DNA of 64,000 nt from positions 62,001-126,000 of the forward strand of contig OX637296.1 of NCBI GenBank assembly GCA_951799445.1. The letters are read 5' to 3'. The notes under the pieces were generated by a model. It was not told where the DNA came from. It saw nothing but the letters and a program-made list of their open reading frames with translations, and made no database searches. This DNA comes from Pseudisothecium myosuroides (taxonomy: Eukaryota > Streptophyta > Bryopsida > Hypnales > Lembophyllaceae). Within the stretch, counting starts at the first letter, position 1. The number at the start of each line of letters is the position of its first letter. Both the position numbers and the translations under genes were made by a program. Below, one piece after another: positions 11,550 through 25,600 of the stretch.

Positions 11550-12360
11550 CAGCTTGTCTTGGAGGATGAGGGTGGATTGGATACAGCACCTCCGCCGCTA
11601 GTAGTGAGTTCCCCTTGTCTATTACCCCAGATTGTGTATTTGAGGAGAGGGGCGGCATCTGGGGTTCTTGTTTTGCTCCTCACTTGTGCCAATGCTCTTT
11701 GGACTACGTTTGCATTTTCCTTATCTTCCTACTGTCTACTTGGGTTTGAGTAGGGTTGGGTAAGCATATCCAAATGGCGCGCTACTTGTTCTTAATTCTT
11801 TCCTCTACATTACAGTATTGTTGATGGATTATAGGTGAGGTCATCTGAGAATTGAATTGTAGGCTAGTAACTTGGAGCTCGTGTAATGGCTAATGGTTAT
11901 TGATTGGCCCTCTAGACAGAATCTGGATGAATGGACCTACTCGTGGGCTCTGTTGTATCAATTGGACTTTGACTAGCAAGAATTGTTGGGCTTTGACATC
12001 CACAAAGGTGTCTAGTTCAAAGAGGTCTTCATCTAAATCCGAAAATGTAAGATATTCTGCTTGGATGGTGAAATGTAGATTTGATACCTAATATGGCTAG
12101 AGTTAGGGGCGGGTGTTTGAGGCTGGAACTTGGCAATTCTTAGAAAGCTCGTTCAATTTCCTCATGGAGTGGTGTGTTGCAGATGCAACTCTTAACCAAG
12201 ACAAGACAATGATATGATGAACTATGAACAAATCAAGAACATGAACATCTAAAAAAAACTAAACTTGTATTGATAACTGGAAGCAAGAACAAGACATGAA
12301 TATAATTGGTGTTGACAAGAATAAAGAACAATATTCCTTGATTCTCTATTTAAACCCCGA

Positions 12361-14034
12361 ACAACTATTCTACCTTGCTTGCGATTCAAGCCATTTTTAA
12401 GGTGGTGGCTTGAGCCTCAAGTTCCTTAGCTTGCATTTCAAGCTGTTTAAAGATTGTGCCTTGTGGCCCAAGGCATCTCTAAAATGGTGACTTGAATCTC
12501 AAGTCGTTTGGCTTGTACTCCAAATCATCCAAAGGCAGTACCTTGTGCCTCAAGGTACCACCACTGCTTTGTTACAACTTCTTAAAAAATTTCTTGAACT
12601 TAAGCTAACACACTAATCTACAATCAGGATCTAAACCTAGGGCTTAATTGTATGTGTAAAGATTATGTCCATGATACGGTGTGGTTATTGTAGTTGGGAC
12701 ACTATTGTGTTCACTGTAGCTAAGTTCAATTGGCTGAGCTTGGGGTTGGCTTGGATTCTGCTAAGGGGAATAGGCTGAAGGAGGGTTGGGCTCTTCAATG
12801 TCCATGGCTTCTGACTATTGTCCTATGTCTTGAAGGTACTGGTTAAGGTTAATTGGCATGTCATGTGGGGTGGGCCAATTGGCAGGTAAGGAAAAGGTGG
12901 TTGGTCTTAGGTTGGATCCGACTTTGTAACCCTAAAGTTGGCCATGTCGATATCCCTGGCCAACCATAAATGTTGTCTTTATCTCCCTTGGTGAATCCTC
13001 CACCGTGGTTGAAAGTGTGGAATTTGTTGACATTTGCGCCGATTTTCCATGACTGCGTCAGGGTTGTCATACTAGGCATCTGGAGGCTTATGGGCGGGCG
13101 AGCGTACCTGCCCATTAAGTTGGGCGCGAACCGGGCATACTGGACATATTTTCTTAATATTCTTTAAAAATTACTCAAATATGCTCAAATATGTTCAAAT
13201 ATACTCTAATATACTCGAATATTTCCATATCGGGCGAGCGCGGAGGTCTACCGGGTGAGGTGGGCAGGAAGGTGGCCGTGTGGGCGGGCGGTCCGGGCAG
13301 GTGTACAAACAACCATGGACTGTGAACCCGCCTTCTTTAAGGTTATAACAACCATATGGTCGTTGGAATGTATTGACATTCCCCAAGTCTCGCGCTTTGT
13401 GGGGTTGATGCTTTGGATCACTCCCGCACCCTTTGTTGATATGAGGCACATTTGGGCGTTCGATACATTGGCTACTGAAATGTGTATGTTCTAGGCACCA
13501 CTTACAACGAAGTTGCTTTGTATCATAGTTGATGATAACCTTTGCTTTCCTACCATCTAAGCCCACCAGTTCTACAGTTGACAGCTAGCCATTATCTAAG
13601 TTAAGTTCAACCCTAAATTTGGGGTCCCCTCTTGTTGGAATCATTGTGTCTGTTTCAAGTACCTTGCCCATTATACTAATTACTTTGCTAGCACAAAAAT
13701 AGTATTCTAAAGGCACGAGCCTTAGCGTGAATCAAACAGAAATGGATAAGCCAACTAGACAATGAGGGTTAAAAGATGGTACCCAGTTTTGGAAAATGAT
13801 AATGCCATTTATGCTCCTGAATGTCATTGATTTTAAAAGACGCTGATTTGTTTAGGCATAGATACGAGTACCTCCATCTGGCATCGTGGTGCAAGAATAT
13901 TCTACTGGATGATATGGCATTTTCCAACTCCTATAGCCATTCAATAGGACCTCTCGGATTTCCAGTAATAAAGCTAGTAATAAGAACGTGATGCTTGAGA
14001 TAGAGATATTCCTTCTCCAATGTGGTTGGGTCAA
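12361..14034 (-). pseudogene. LINE ORF1 (DUF4283 plus CCHC zinc knuckle) relic
   Basis: On the minus strand, TLRLVPLEYYFCASKVISIM then GKVLETDTMI matches the DUF4283 core of plant LINE ORF1 proteins. It is followed by VELVGLDGRKAKVIINYDTK and a perfect zinc knuckle CKWCLEHTHFSSQC (CX2CX4HX4C) near 13500. A TAG interrupts the frame between DNG and LST. Farther on, about 12580-12361, LEIQVTILEM and KQLEMQAKELEAQATTLKM form a coiled-coil tail with one frameshift. ORF1 proteins bind the LINE RNA; this copy is dead. The 14035-14969 stretch upstream holds nothing recognisable. Confidence 0.65.
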
Positions 14035-14969
14035 GATCTACTGCTAAGACAGTCTGCTTAGCCCTAAGTAATCAGCCTTAGTAATTATGGAATATTCCCT
14101 CTAATAGGACCTTTTCTATCTTTGCTATATACAAGTTAAGGTGGGTAGAAGGCAAGATACTGGGCACATTGCATCCTTTGTCAACTCTTGTTTTACCCTT
14201 CAAGGCGGCGTCTATCTTTGCACAAGTGGATTCAAGGGCCTTCTGCAGAGAAGCTCAATAATCCTCTAACATACTGATCCTATATTAAGAGACTAATTCT
14301 AAGTGAAAAGCTAGAACCTTATGAACTCAGTTTCTACCTATTGGATAGTCTTATTTTTGCAATTCGGCTATCAATTGCTCGAAAACTCGTGAACACAATA
14401 GATGGTAGTCAACTACATAAATTTTTGGGGATACGATGCATTAAATGAGTGCTGGTAACTTTAGGATTGAGTAGTGGCAACAGCTCCTCCTGCAGTCCTC
14501 ATTGTTCCCCCGTGTTAAACTATGACTTCTCTATACGAATTTATCATTTCCTTTCATAAATTGTCAATGTTCTATGGGATTTCTTGGCAAAATTTTTTAT
14601 CCAGTTCAATGTACTAGATTTATGTAGCGCATCGTGCATCACTTTGCGATAGACTCAAAATCATCAGCCCCTTTTGTACAAAATTAGCATCCAACTCATT
14701 GCTTATTTTATTCAAGCAGACATGTGGCACCTTCCTCCACCACGTCCACCAATGTGGTAGATATCCAGTTGGTACTAGACCAATCCCCTCGCCAGACCCT
14801 CAGAAGAATATTAGAGACACCAATCCAACAAAGTTGCACTACAGTATTTTTGGTCCAATACAATCCATGACTCCCTATGATTTACAATACTCCCTATTAT
14901 GAATCATCTTTTGTTATATAACTAGGGCTTCGCAATGCTACGCACAACCGTCGATGAGGTTTAAATTGA
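14035..14969. other. No recognisable gene between LINE relic and CACTA element B
   Basis: No reading frame, RNA or repeat is recognisable here. It is probably diverged LINE 5' sequence up to the insertion point of CACTA element B; its last three bases, TGA, are the element B target duplication. Confidence 0.4.
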
Positions 14970-14996
14970 CACTACTAGAGAAATGGGCTCCAAATG
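14970..14996 (+). repeat. Left terminal inverted repeat of CACTA element B
   Basis: CACTACTAGAGAAATGGGCT begins directly after the TGA target duplication. The first 11 bases match the right end with one mismatch, after which the match is gapped. Confidence 0.8.
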
Positions 14997-15046
14997 AACA
15001 TAAAATTAAGAGAATTCTGTTGGTTTTTTATGTTGGTTAGGAACTG

Positions 15047-15152
15047 TTGGTTCACTGACATTTGAAGACATTTCTGTTCAATTTCTCTTGATTCTCATGT
15101 TGGTTCACCTGATATTTGAAGACATTTCTGTTCAGTTCTCTTCATTGTAATG
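15047..15152 (+). repeat. Two 53-bp subterminal direct repeats
   Basis: Units start at 15047 and 15100, each TTGGTTCAC followed by ATTTGAAGACATTTCTGTTC and a CTCTT-type tail. They sit just inside the left end of element B and are candidate transposase-binding sites. Confidence 0.7.
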
Positions 15153-15315
15153 CCATGTTGGCATGATTACGTGTCTTGCCAAGCAGGCATTTTGCCATAT
15201 TGGCACTTCCATGTCGACAAATGAATGTTGCCGTTTTCAGTCCATTCCAATGACAAGGAATTCTCATTCATCGACTTCCACCAATTCATGACAAGTAATA
15301 TGTGGCCATTTGCAG

Positions 15316-15761
15316 TCATTGCTGTGGTTCACTTTCAATAACAGTGCCTTTTTCAAATTTCAATGTATATTTGGGGACCACAAAAGATGTTTCGGTGATT
15401 CTACGTTGTGCAGCAAATAGCACTTGACGACGCCCTAACTGTCTACACCTCGTAATTAACCTGAAGTACTGCTTTTGCTCACTAATTAATTTTTTGGCAA
15501 CCACGAACATTGGACAATTCACCGTCACCGTCCATACAAAAAGAACTCGCCCACCCTCTCGACGTGCCCCCATAACGTCCTCGCTGCTTTCCTCTACATT
15601 GCTTGTCTGCGCAATTACAATGTCACGTAGCAAACACATTTCCTTCCTTGTCCCTTTCACTTTCCACTTCTTCAATTCATTCCAGGCTTCTTGACGACGT
15701 CACTCCTCCATGCATTTCGGCCACAGACCTCCAAATCCATTAACTTCAGCGGCGGATGTCC
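15316..15761 (-). pseudogene. Terminal exon of unknown protein in CACTA element B
   Basis: On the minus strand a GGGCAG acceptor at 15762 opens a frame through GFGGLWPKCMEE, a TGA, then RRQEAWNELKKWKVKGTRKE, ending with IESEPQQ and a stop at 15316. The TGA falls where TGG would continue the frame. I do not recognise the domain. It shares strand with the TNPA-like gene at 18.3-22.7 kb and may be its last exon or a separate small gene. Confidence 0.35.
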
Positions 15762-18296
15762 CTGCCCACAGAATCCGGCCATTTTAAAACATGTAGGTTC
15801 CAAAAAGAAATGCTAGCAGGGACTATCACAAGTAGCTACTGCTTTTTCATTTCAAAACAATATGAAGACAGTCCTAAGTTCCACAACACATTGTCCCTGC
15901 ATACCACATGGCCCACAGATTCTCTTCAACTCCGCTGTCAATTATTCATGTACAATGCTGCGGCTAAAACTGAATACGGACTACATCAAGCAACTTTCTC
16001 ATGACATCACGGTACACACCTACATTTCAAGCACCTTCCTGGATCTCAATTCCTTTGTACAACAAAGTCTCCTGCACTGGAATGGGTTCTTCTCCGTAAT
16101 AATTGACAGATTCACTTCGTCAATGACCTCATGTCCACTTACTGAAGGCAATGAAAGTCTGCGTGACTGGAAAAGGGAGTTGCATGGCATTATTATAATA
16201 CTTAGACGGTACTTGAAAACAATATACACTTCGGTTGCTCTTGTTTACCTCCGTGCCCAGTAACTGTTGCCTTCGTCGGCTGTGCACTTCTCCTCTGTGT
16301 CTCGTAAGACATTCCGTGTCTCCTCTTCCACGGCCATCACCTTGGTCGTGCACACACGTAGAATGTGCTCGCACTTCGCTCTGCCACCTGCTCTTGTGCT
16401 TTCCTCCTCATCATCCTGAAGCTACTTCCCTTTGCTTCTCATTGTATCTTGTTGCTTGGTTTACCACAAACAACGTCGGAGCGCTCGTCGTCCACAGCGG
16501 CATCTCCAAAATACTGTCCACCTACTCAATATTCCATCACCCACTCGTTGTGCAACGGCTTCTTCTTGACAGTGACTACGTGCCGAGTCCCACCTCCCTA
16601 CCTCTACACACAGAGAACCACGGTCAACACACCCATTTTGCACACAACCTTCCATTGTAAGCGCTTGCAGCCAAAACCGAAGCCATGACAGTGCCCACAC
16701 ATTACCTTCCGCTCCATTCTGACAAGCCTTCATGACATCACAAGTCATGTTGCCTAACACAGGGATCAATGTTCACATTACTCCTTACTGCCTACCTAAA
16801 TCATTAGATTTTATGTTAGGTAAATTATCCAAAGTCCTCATATAGAACGATTTCCACAACAATTCATCAATGACTTCAAAGAGTTCATACCAAACTCATT
16901 GCATTGTCCATTTCTAAAGAATGCTACAAATTCCAGACTCCTTCATGCACTAACGCCCACCGACCAACGACACCACCAACAGGACTCGTTGAATAACAGT
17001 ATTTGAATCACACTTTGGCACTCATGCATGCTTCAGTCATCACATACATTGCTGACTCCACATTTCCCATGATAAAGTGCAGTGTACGCAAAAATAAGAC
17101 TTCATGCAAGTCACCTGTCAAACTCTGCAATCCTAAGAGAGGGTCGTGATCAACTACGTACTTCCGTTATTCCGGTCCACCAAAATATTCCTACACGTCC
17201 CACTTCTATGCAAAACATTGTGCAAGACTCAAAATTCGAAAGTAGCCCCAACAAGCGCGACCACCCTATTTACAGCTCCACTTCTCCGAGCAATCATTCT
17301 TCCTGCCTCCACCGTCCGCTGCTGCGATCCACTACAGAATTTGAAGACTTTGACGTAAAACTCTATACAACCTCGCTCATTTTGAAGTCCTCAAACCCTT
17401 TTTGCAATACCACGTACACTCCACTTGCGCCATTTCATCTGAAAAATAGTCTAAATGAATGTCCCCTATACAAACAACAAACTCTATACGAAGCCGTGGT
17501 CCACACATGAAAAGAAACTAACATACTATAACATGACTATTTTACTAAAGCCATCCCGTCGTCGATCCAAAAAGGCCCGAAGAGAACGTCCTGTTGTCAA
17601 ACATATCGGCCCCACATTCTGTCCCCACTCACTTCGTCCACTGAGCCCACGTTCTGGCGAGAATCCCCCGGACAAAAAGTGACGCCCTTTACAGTACTGA
17701 TTCCCTACTTTCAATGCTACTCGGGTCCACAATACACTACGTCTCTTCGAAAGCCGCGTACAATAATTCGTCTCCTACAAAAGACCCTTCCTTGCAGGTC
17801 CTACAGAATCATTGACATGAACAACGACATCCACTACCTCAACTTCCTCGAACACGAGAAAAAAAATTTCACATGCATGGAAACACTTTATCGGCTCTGT
17901 GGACCACAAGCGTCCACTCGCCTGAACCACAAAACAAACAATACCGGCAAAGAAAACTCCCTCGACGCTTCACTACATGAAATTTGAACCGCAAATTAGG
18001 CATTAACTTCTTCTTGTTCTCAGAGTCACATGCATAGCGTACTGTACGTACAAAATTATCCGCACTGCCATCCTGACTCCTGAGTATATGGCGGACACCC
18101 GACAACTATGATGGCTTCGTTCTTTTTCACCTAAGTGGTCTCGCAAACTCGCTCTAAAGGCCAAGCAAATGTTATTCCTTGCACACACCACACACCCAGC
18201 CCGTACACTTTCTAGACTAAGGCACTCATCAATTTCCAATCAAATGTTCAGAAAACATGAATTTCAGCAATGATCTCTGTCACCTCGCCTGGTCAA
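15762..18296. other. Internal CACTA-B sequence without recognisable gene
   Basis: Many short overlapping frames occur on both strands but none shows a known motif or a consistent exon structure. It could hold introns or exons of the minus-strand gene that ends at 18297. Confidence 0.4.
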
Positions 18297-21200
18297 TCAC
18301 TCTTGGACATGACGATGTTCGGCATTCCCCAACAGAGACGGCATTGCCGCTCCCGTTCTCAAAGACGAAGGCTGTGAAGCATTGTCGTCCACCCTTGCCC
18401 TCAATTCTTGGATCTCAGCTCGCAATCTGTTGATGACCTCCGTCTGCTCTGTCGATGATTCCTTCCTACGCTCTCCAACACCGGCCGATCCATTCATCTC
18501 AGAAGCACAGGCCATCTCGATTGCCAGCAGCTGCGGAGGCACTTCAGATTCCTTTTCACCCCCTTCTTGACCAATTCCTGAACTTCCTGCTGCTGCTTTC
18601 TCACGCACTGCCATCCTTTTCGTCTTCCTCTTCTTCCCCCCATAGCCCTTATCTCTAGTCATCTCCGCCTAGACTTCCTCGGGATCAGGAGACCTACGCA
18701 AAACGTGCTTTAGATTGTCACGCACACGAATTTCTCCACCTGGCCCTGTCCTTCCCAAATTCAATCTGCAAGCATTTGCGTATCGCATGGCCGCCGATTT
18801 CCTCTTAAAGTTTGGACTGTTTGATATATCAACCAGTCTGTCCCAAACCTCCTGATTCATTCCTGAAGGACAATTTTTTCCGGACCTGATGGCATTCATT
18901 AATTCATTTCTCCTTGCGGACACGTTGTGACCTATCATAGGCAGAAGGACTCTATCTGAAACCACGCCGCTGTAGTCAAAATTGTCCATTAGTCGCTTCT
19001 TCAGCACCTCGATTTTCTGATGCGGCTGCTGCCTCACGTCACGTATTGAAGGATCTAATGACCGACTGAGCTTGTTCACCTCCGCCCTCCAGGCCGTGAG
19101 TCCATCACCATAAGGCGCCCCAAGGGCATTCACCATTATGTAGAAAGGTTTTTTCCCAGCCAACTCCCTCTTCCGCACAGCGAGATCTTCGTCAGCCTTT
19201 TTTCGCTTTCGCTGAGCCCTCTCTTGTGACTCCATGAACAACGACTTCTGCATGCCTTTGCTCCTGCCACCATCCAGATTTGGTCTTTCCACAAAGTCGT
19301 CGTCGTCCAAGTTCTCTGGAATAGCACGTGTTGAACCTCCCACTGCCGCGTTCTCCAGTGCATCCTCCGCCACTGCCCTCTCAAACGCAAAGAATCTTGT
19401 CTTCTTTGACTCTGCCTTCTTCCGAACCAGATTGTTTTCATTCCCACTTTCATGCTCCACAAGTTTTCCTGCATCGCTGGAAGTCAGATCCGGTCGTCGA
19501 ATACCAGATGGCCCCCCTTCACGAGCGTTCAGTTCGTCATCTCTTGCTCGTTCAGCTCGCAAGAGAGCATGCAGAGCTGCATTTTTTCTCGGAGGCTCTA
19601 TGGAGACAAGTTGCCGACGGTGCTCAATTGGAGGTGCTCCTATGCGCCCCGTACCTCCATGTCTCTGTCATAGTCAATGAAACTGTCATTACAAATTCGT
19701 CATGTACTGTTGTCGCACAGGACACCATCCCCCTGCGGTATCACAGAAATTGCGAGCCCTCAAGAAAGACGCTGCACTCCTTCAATGATCACTAATTGTC
19801 AAAGTGAAAGCCATATCAACTAAATCTGAGTTCACAACATCTGAACAGTTTGTAAGAAGACGACCATGTACCGTACCTTTGGGGGCTCCTCAAAGTCACT
19901 ATCAGAATCGCGGTTCTCCTGCCTTTCCGGTATTTCAGCCATCGTTCGTTTTCCCTTCCTTTTGATCTCTTGTTCATGAGGTTCTTCATTTGTAGGTGAC
20001 GGGTGTGCAGAAACTTGTTTTCTTCCCTTGTCCCTCATCCTCTTGTCGACGTCCTTGTTCTGTTTTGTCGCAGACACGGTCGCAGCGCCTAAAATTTTTC
20101 TCAAACGCTGTTCCTTATCCTCAGCATGGGCCACAAGTTCACTTCGGCCGGCAGTATTTTCTATTCCATCTGATGCTCGGATCTTCTCTGCACACAGCAC
20201 CCCATGCCACGTACCACATCAGTGATGTCCGATCTTCCAGCATGAAATGCGTACATGCATCCCACAGAAAGAGTAACGCACATTCGCACAAGGTCTCCAA
20301 ATCATTATGGTTCGAACTCTCCCCAACCAATTCAGGATACACAATAACTGGAAAATAGACTGTAGTCAAACAACCAACATTCGCAAGTCAAAAAAATCCA
20401 TACAACACTGAACTTCGAGTATGGTTTCGGAAATCTCACGGGCTTCTGAATTTCCGGTGACCATGGCTGCTGGCTTTTGTTTCAAACTCAGCAGAAGACG
20501 GTACTCCTTCTCGCTGATCACTACGGTACCTTCATCTCCACCTCCCGTAATGTTCCCACTGTCAGACTTCCTTTTCTCTAATCCTTTCTTTGTCATTCGG
20601 GTAATCTTTGGTGATAGCAATGCTGCCCGACGTGGTGAGGTGGAAACATTCTTTGCAGGCACTTCATTTTCATTTGCATAGTCCTCTGACACAATTCTTT
20701 TAGTTGATGCAGGTTTTCTTCTGGACTTCTTGGCTGGCGCCCATGTCTCGAATCCTTGCTTCCTACGCTCTTCATCTTCAAATGCGTCCATTGTGGAAGT
20801 CGCCTGACACAGTGCAATGCCATGTAAATTTTGGTTCCTCAACAATTCATATCTCAATACGCTTCCTATGTAGAAGCGTTTCAGACATTGCTGAACATCT
20901 GTCCGATACATTCTGTCTTCCTGTGAATTCTTGTGAAGCGACTGTAAAGCACTTGAAATCATGAGTACAATTATTCCAAACACTTTCCTTTCATTCTCAG
21001 ATCGAGAATGTGGCTACAAGCATCTCTGAAGGCCACATCTGAAATTCACTGCATGAAACATTAGGTGAATCAATATTGAATTCATAATTCGTAGCTATTC
21101 ACACGCTACGACACTCAGACAACCTCCGTTGCACAACGCCTTCTACAACAACGTCGGACAATCTGACGTCGACCTCTACAGTTCAAGTATGTAAGCATGT

Positions 21201-22691
21201 TGGACACATGCCGACAGCAATGTAAGGACGGAGCGGAATGACGGGTGCTCTTCATCATTTCCTCCTCAAAAAAAATCGACACATGAGGCTACGAACTGAA
21301 AGTGAAATATATTTTGGAGAACCCTCCCCTCCTAATAACACATCTGCACATCCTTCCCAGCAAATTCAGTTGACATCTTCAGTGAAGTTGTGGCATTACG
21401 ATTACTTCGACTGTGTCTGACCATCACCTTCTTCAGCACACCACCTTGTTTCTAGCAACAAAGTATGCAACAACTTACAAACAAGCTTTGTCTGACCTAG
21501 TGCACTTCATCTTCCAAGAAACAGAGTGCCTTCTGCTGACCGTCCTCATCCGTGCCCTCCATCGGACACGGATATTTTGAATCCCTAAACCATGTCTGTC
21601 TCGAAGGTAAGCGTCTCACTGCCAACGTATCCAGAGAAACGTACACAGCTGTGACCTCTAACTAGTACTTCCAAGTCCAGTAACGAACCCCCCCCATGTA
21701 CAATGTAGTAAGAAAATAAGCCAAACAACCCTGCCTATATGGTCTTGTACTGAATTCTGTCCATTAACACGCTCCCCAAATGCAATGTACACATTCTCCT
21801 ACATAAAAATTTTGTTCCTCACTTGCGTTTGTTCTAGACAGAAAACAAGATTTAAACGATCATTACACTCCAGCCAACAAAGCAGAAGCCAAGAGAGCTG
21901 CCGCCGCTGAAAACGTCATGAAAACAGTCGTTCACATCTAAAATTAAAGGTTGACAAACACATAGTACCTCGGTTTTTTCCTTCAAAGTGGCCGCTTTCC
22001 CTTTCTTGTCTGAATTCGCCTTCAGTGAGTGCTTCTCGTTACGTGGTTTCTGATGATAGTGAGGATTTAGGGTTGATGCAGCGACAACTTCAGCTCTTGA
22101 ACTTTTAGAAGCGACTTCTTCCCGCTTGCGCTTTGTGTCCCGGACCTCTCTTTCTCCGTCGATGTCGTCGTCCTCTTCTTCTTCTTCGTCCTCTGTTTCC
22201 TGTTCTCCAAATTTGGATAACGAATACGCAGTTGTACTCTCGCCGACGTAGTCCTTGTCGCTGTCAGATGGTGGTTGCTCTTCGTCCGAGCTGCAATGCG
22301 TGTCCTCCACCACGGCTTGAGTTTCCTTAAGCGCCCGCAGCAAACGCTTGGAACCTCCGCTTGAGTCTCGTACGTGCGCTACGTTGTTGGCTTCAGAAAT
22401 GGTTTCTGGAGCATGAGCAAACGTCCTCACTTCATTGGAGCTCCTACTTCCGCCCTTCCTTCGAATGCCCTTTTCTTCAATTTCACCGTCCAAGCTGGAT
22501 GTTGCCGATGAGCCTGGTGGCGTTGGCGACGGTAGCCTCCCGGTCTGCAATGCCAGTGCGACCTCCAGCAATGCTTTGGAGTTCTGGAATTCGTACCTGC
22601 AATGGTCCACAGCATTCGCAAATGAGGCAACCAATGTCTGTGAACATTGTAACGCTCGAAGGGGACGACTTTGGGCGGAAATTTGACACAC
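18297..22691 (-). pseudogene. CACTA-B TNPA-like gene (Transposase_24-like), decayed
   Basis: Minus strand. An acidic first exon ends at 21969 (KEKTE|GTACTA) and includes Asp/Glu runs and the basic DTKRKREEVA. A second exon lies about 20983-20370. A third starts near 20189 (GTGCAG|AG) and ends at 19877 (EEPPK|GTACGG). The last runs from 19664 (GACAG|AGACAT) to 18297. The last exon holds NVSARRNELMNAIR, NQEVWDRLVDISNSPNFKRK and SAAMRYANACRLN, a Transposase_24-like pattern also seen in the element A gene, then the coiled coil VINRLRAEIQELRARV. TAG at 18669-18671 interrupts the frame where CAG would continue it. The start is unresolved: a frame at 22768-22427 overlaps the first exon. Likely role: binding of transposon ends. 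Confidence 0.55.
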
Positions 22692-25600
22692 TCTATCGGC
22701 AAGACGAAGTTTTTGACGAGAACCAAAGAACAGAGACTTGTTGGACGGATTTCATCCTCCACGTTCACGAATATGAACTACCCCGGGATTCGTGCCTTGA
22801 GAGAGTCATGCGGAAACCCTACTTCAACGCGATGGCAGCTGCAGAGAAGTGCAGATGCCAGAGGCGGCCACTGGACAATGCTACGACATTCGTGAGCGGC
22901 AGTACTGCTACGAATTCTCTTGCAATGTGAGGGACCACTCGGCGACCATGCATGCTCTTCTACACGGTGAGTTAATTACCTAAAACATTTTTAGAACTTC
23001 CGCCGGCCTATTTCTTGCTTTCTGTACATTCAATTCCGAGAGGCGCGGACTGTCAAAAGCCCCGAATCGAACGTGCATAGTGACACGGGTTCTCTTTACT
23101 CTGATTTTTTCAATACTGTTACCTCACGCATGCAGAATGGAATTGCGCAAAACAAAGGCGAGCTCACGAGGACTTACACGGACTCCCCTGGACCACAGAG
23201 CGCTTTCAATCGCAAGTGATTTTCTTGGATCGTGGTGAGGCGCTTCATTTCGAAAGCGGTGACTTCTGGCATTTTACAGCGGTGCGCACTGACGTCTCTA
23301 AGCTTCCTATCCTGAACTTGCGGGAGATCCCTCCGTAATTAGCAAGCACAGCTGGGCGTCGAAGAGGAGCTCTGGGACAACGTCGACAAAACGCGGTCCT
23401 CTCACGGTCTGCCACAGAAGGACCGAAGAGCCCATGGAGTTCCCCTTTAAGTGCAGCTGGGAATTGACACAGCAAAGCAAGGCGTCTCAGTCGACCCAGA
23501 CAGGTAAGTCACTTCCATGTTTACAATGGAGTTTCAGACGGTGGACATCAACTCCCCCATCATTTGCAGGTGATACGGCAATCTTCGTTAGCGACGTCAA
23601 ATTCATGAGCATCATGAGGATTTGATTTTCCTTCCCGTCATTGTAGTCATGTTCATTAACCAATCCGCTCGTACAGCACATTGAATCGACTGTGCATAAT
23701 CTCGAAGATCAATCAGAGACGGAGATTTTGCCCAAATCCACATTTCAGTTGTCCAAATGTTGTTTCTCTTTGTATACATCCGCCAACACAGTTGACAGGC
23801 TTCTCGTGTTCAGGTTTTCGCGGCTTCCAGTGGACGACGTTTTCTTCCAAAGGAAAGTTTTTCAGGTGTATAGTACGTGGACAACTGAGAATTTGAAAGA
23901 GACGATGCGCAGTGCTAAGGACTAGGAGGCGTTGTTGTTATCTGTGTAAGTAACTTTCCCAAAACTGTCCAATTCATCCATGAAGGCTACGGCCTGAATT
24001 GCGATTTTCCATGTTGTCCACACGGGCACGTACAGTGGAATCATGTTTGCTGTCAGTCATCGAAATCGCTTCTTTCCTTTCTGGTAGTCTACATTACTCC
24101 GTCCACAGCGCAACTGCATGATTTCCTTGTTGTCTACTGTACCTTCCTCAATGCACTCTCCTCCGTTGCGTTCATGAATAACCTCCACTGCGTTAAACGC
24201 GTGCAACAATTTTTAATGCAGGAGTAGACGGGAAAAGGGCTAATACGTCAACAAAAAAGACATCTACTTCTACAGGACCGCAAACTCCGAGTACGTGTCC
24301 ACTTCCGTTGGCCTTTTCCTTCCTATTACAGTTCCACATAATTCTGTTGCAGCGTCAATTCTGCATGGCATTCCTGAATAAATGAATAACTGTATCACTC
24401 CTTTCACAAGGGAATTAGGAGGTGGTCACGTAGTGCGAGAAATGTTAGCAGTAGCACATAGTAGCGCGTCCTACTTCCTTCGTGATGTCATGGTATTCCT
24501 GCACTTGTGAGCATGAGATCGTGAGGTCCTATGCAGGTAGGCGAGTACAGCGAAGTAGTTGTTTGAATACATGTGGGGTAGCTCTCTTCTGTACTACTGT
24601 CAGTTGGTTGCCCGGCTGCACATTCGATCCAGAAGTGTTTGTTCCACTTCGAAAGGCAATTTCTTCACTTGAAGCGGACGATGTTCGAGAGAAGTACCAG
24701 TACTAACTTTGGCTGCGCATGCTTTTTGGTCGACGGCAGCGCTGTGTTTCACTTTTGGCAATCTCCCGTACAGTCGTTTCCACTTCAGTGTTCCCCGTCA
24801 TTCCAGGACGACTTCTCACCAGCAGTTAGCCTGTGGAGGTATGTCTCAAACTGTTCTCTTTGTGTGTGGAGGATGTCTATTTTCGTCCAGGAAACCTGGT
24901 GATTGTCGACCGTATTCATGAATCTCAGTATATATAAGTGTGAGATGTACGAATTTGTGAAAAAGAACAGTGGACACAATCCACCAGTCACAGATTCTGT
25001 AGTAGTTGTCTCTGGAACATGCCACACTGCTCTACCGAACACCAACATAGTTTGTAAGTTCTGATTGTACCGGGAAGTCATTCTATAATCTTCAGGAAAG
25101 CTATGTTCTCACTTCCCAGGAATGCCAACAGCTGATTAATTTCGAAGTTATACAGTATTGTTGTGTAGAAATGTCTGCATTTGAACCGCTATCGTAGTCA
25201 TAGGCAGAAGGGGAGTGCGGCGTGTCAACGTTCATAGACTGCTGCCTTATAGGAGTGGCAGCCAAATGTGTTTTTCTGTCAATGACAGACCGTTTGTGTG
25301 CATGGAATGCCAGCAGCCATCCTCGTACACTCCCGTGCTCGTGAAAGTGCAAGTGAAGCGGGGGATTTGAAATTCCAGTGAACATGAAGAGGAATTCCCG
25401 CAAGTCCGCGAAGAAGGTATTTCTGCACTACCTTCCATTATTCTTTGCTGAAAGTGAATGTAATTTTAAGTAGCCGAAAACATAAGCAAGAGATAGGTCT
25501 TTGCATGCGAAGAGAGTTTTGTCTGAATTACGGTGGCGTTTCAGAGCAAAGGCACGAACAAAAATAGTTACAAACACGGAGATGAAGTCCTCCAAGTGAT

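Larger units (their letters stand above)
11047..14034 (-). mobile_element. LINE relic, interrupted by CACTA element A
   Basis: Read on the minus strand, a DUF4283/zinc-knuckle ORF1 (14034 to about 13195), a coiled-coil tail (about 12580-12361) and then an AP-endonuclease start (11549-11047) appear in the order expected for a plant LINE. The endonuclease is cut at 11046 by the terminus of CACTA element A. The reverse transcriptase is not in the window. The stretch 11550-12360 between them shows nothing further. Confidence 0.65.

Noticed and set aside
22361..22930. Long plus-strand ORF of 189 codons
   Set aside because: It overlaps antisense to the acidic first exon of the CACTA-B TNPA-like gene, which has better composition and a splice donor; I treat it as a shadow.
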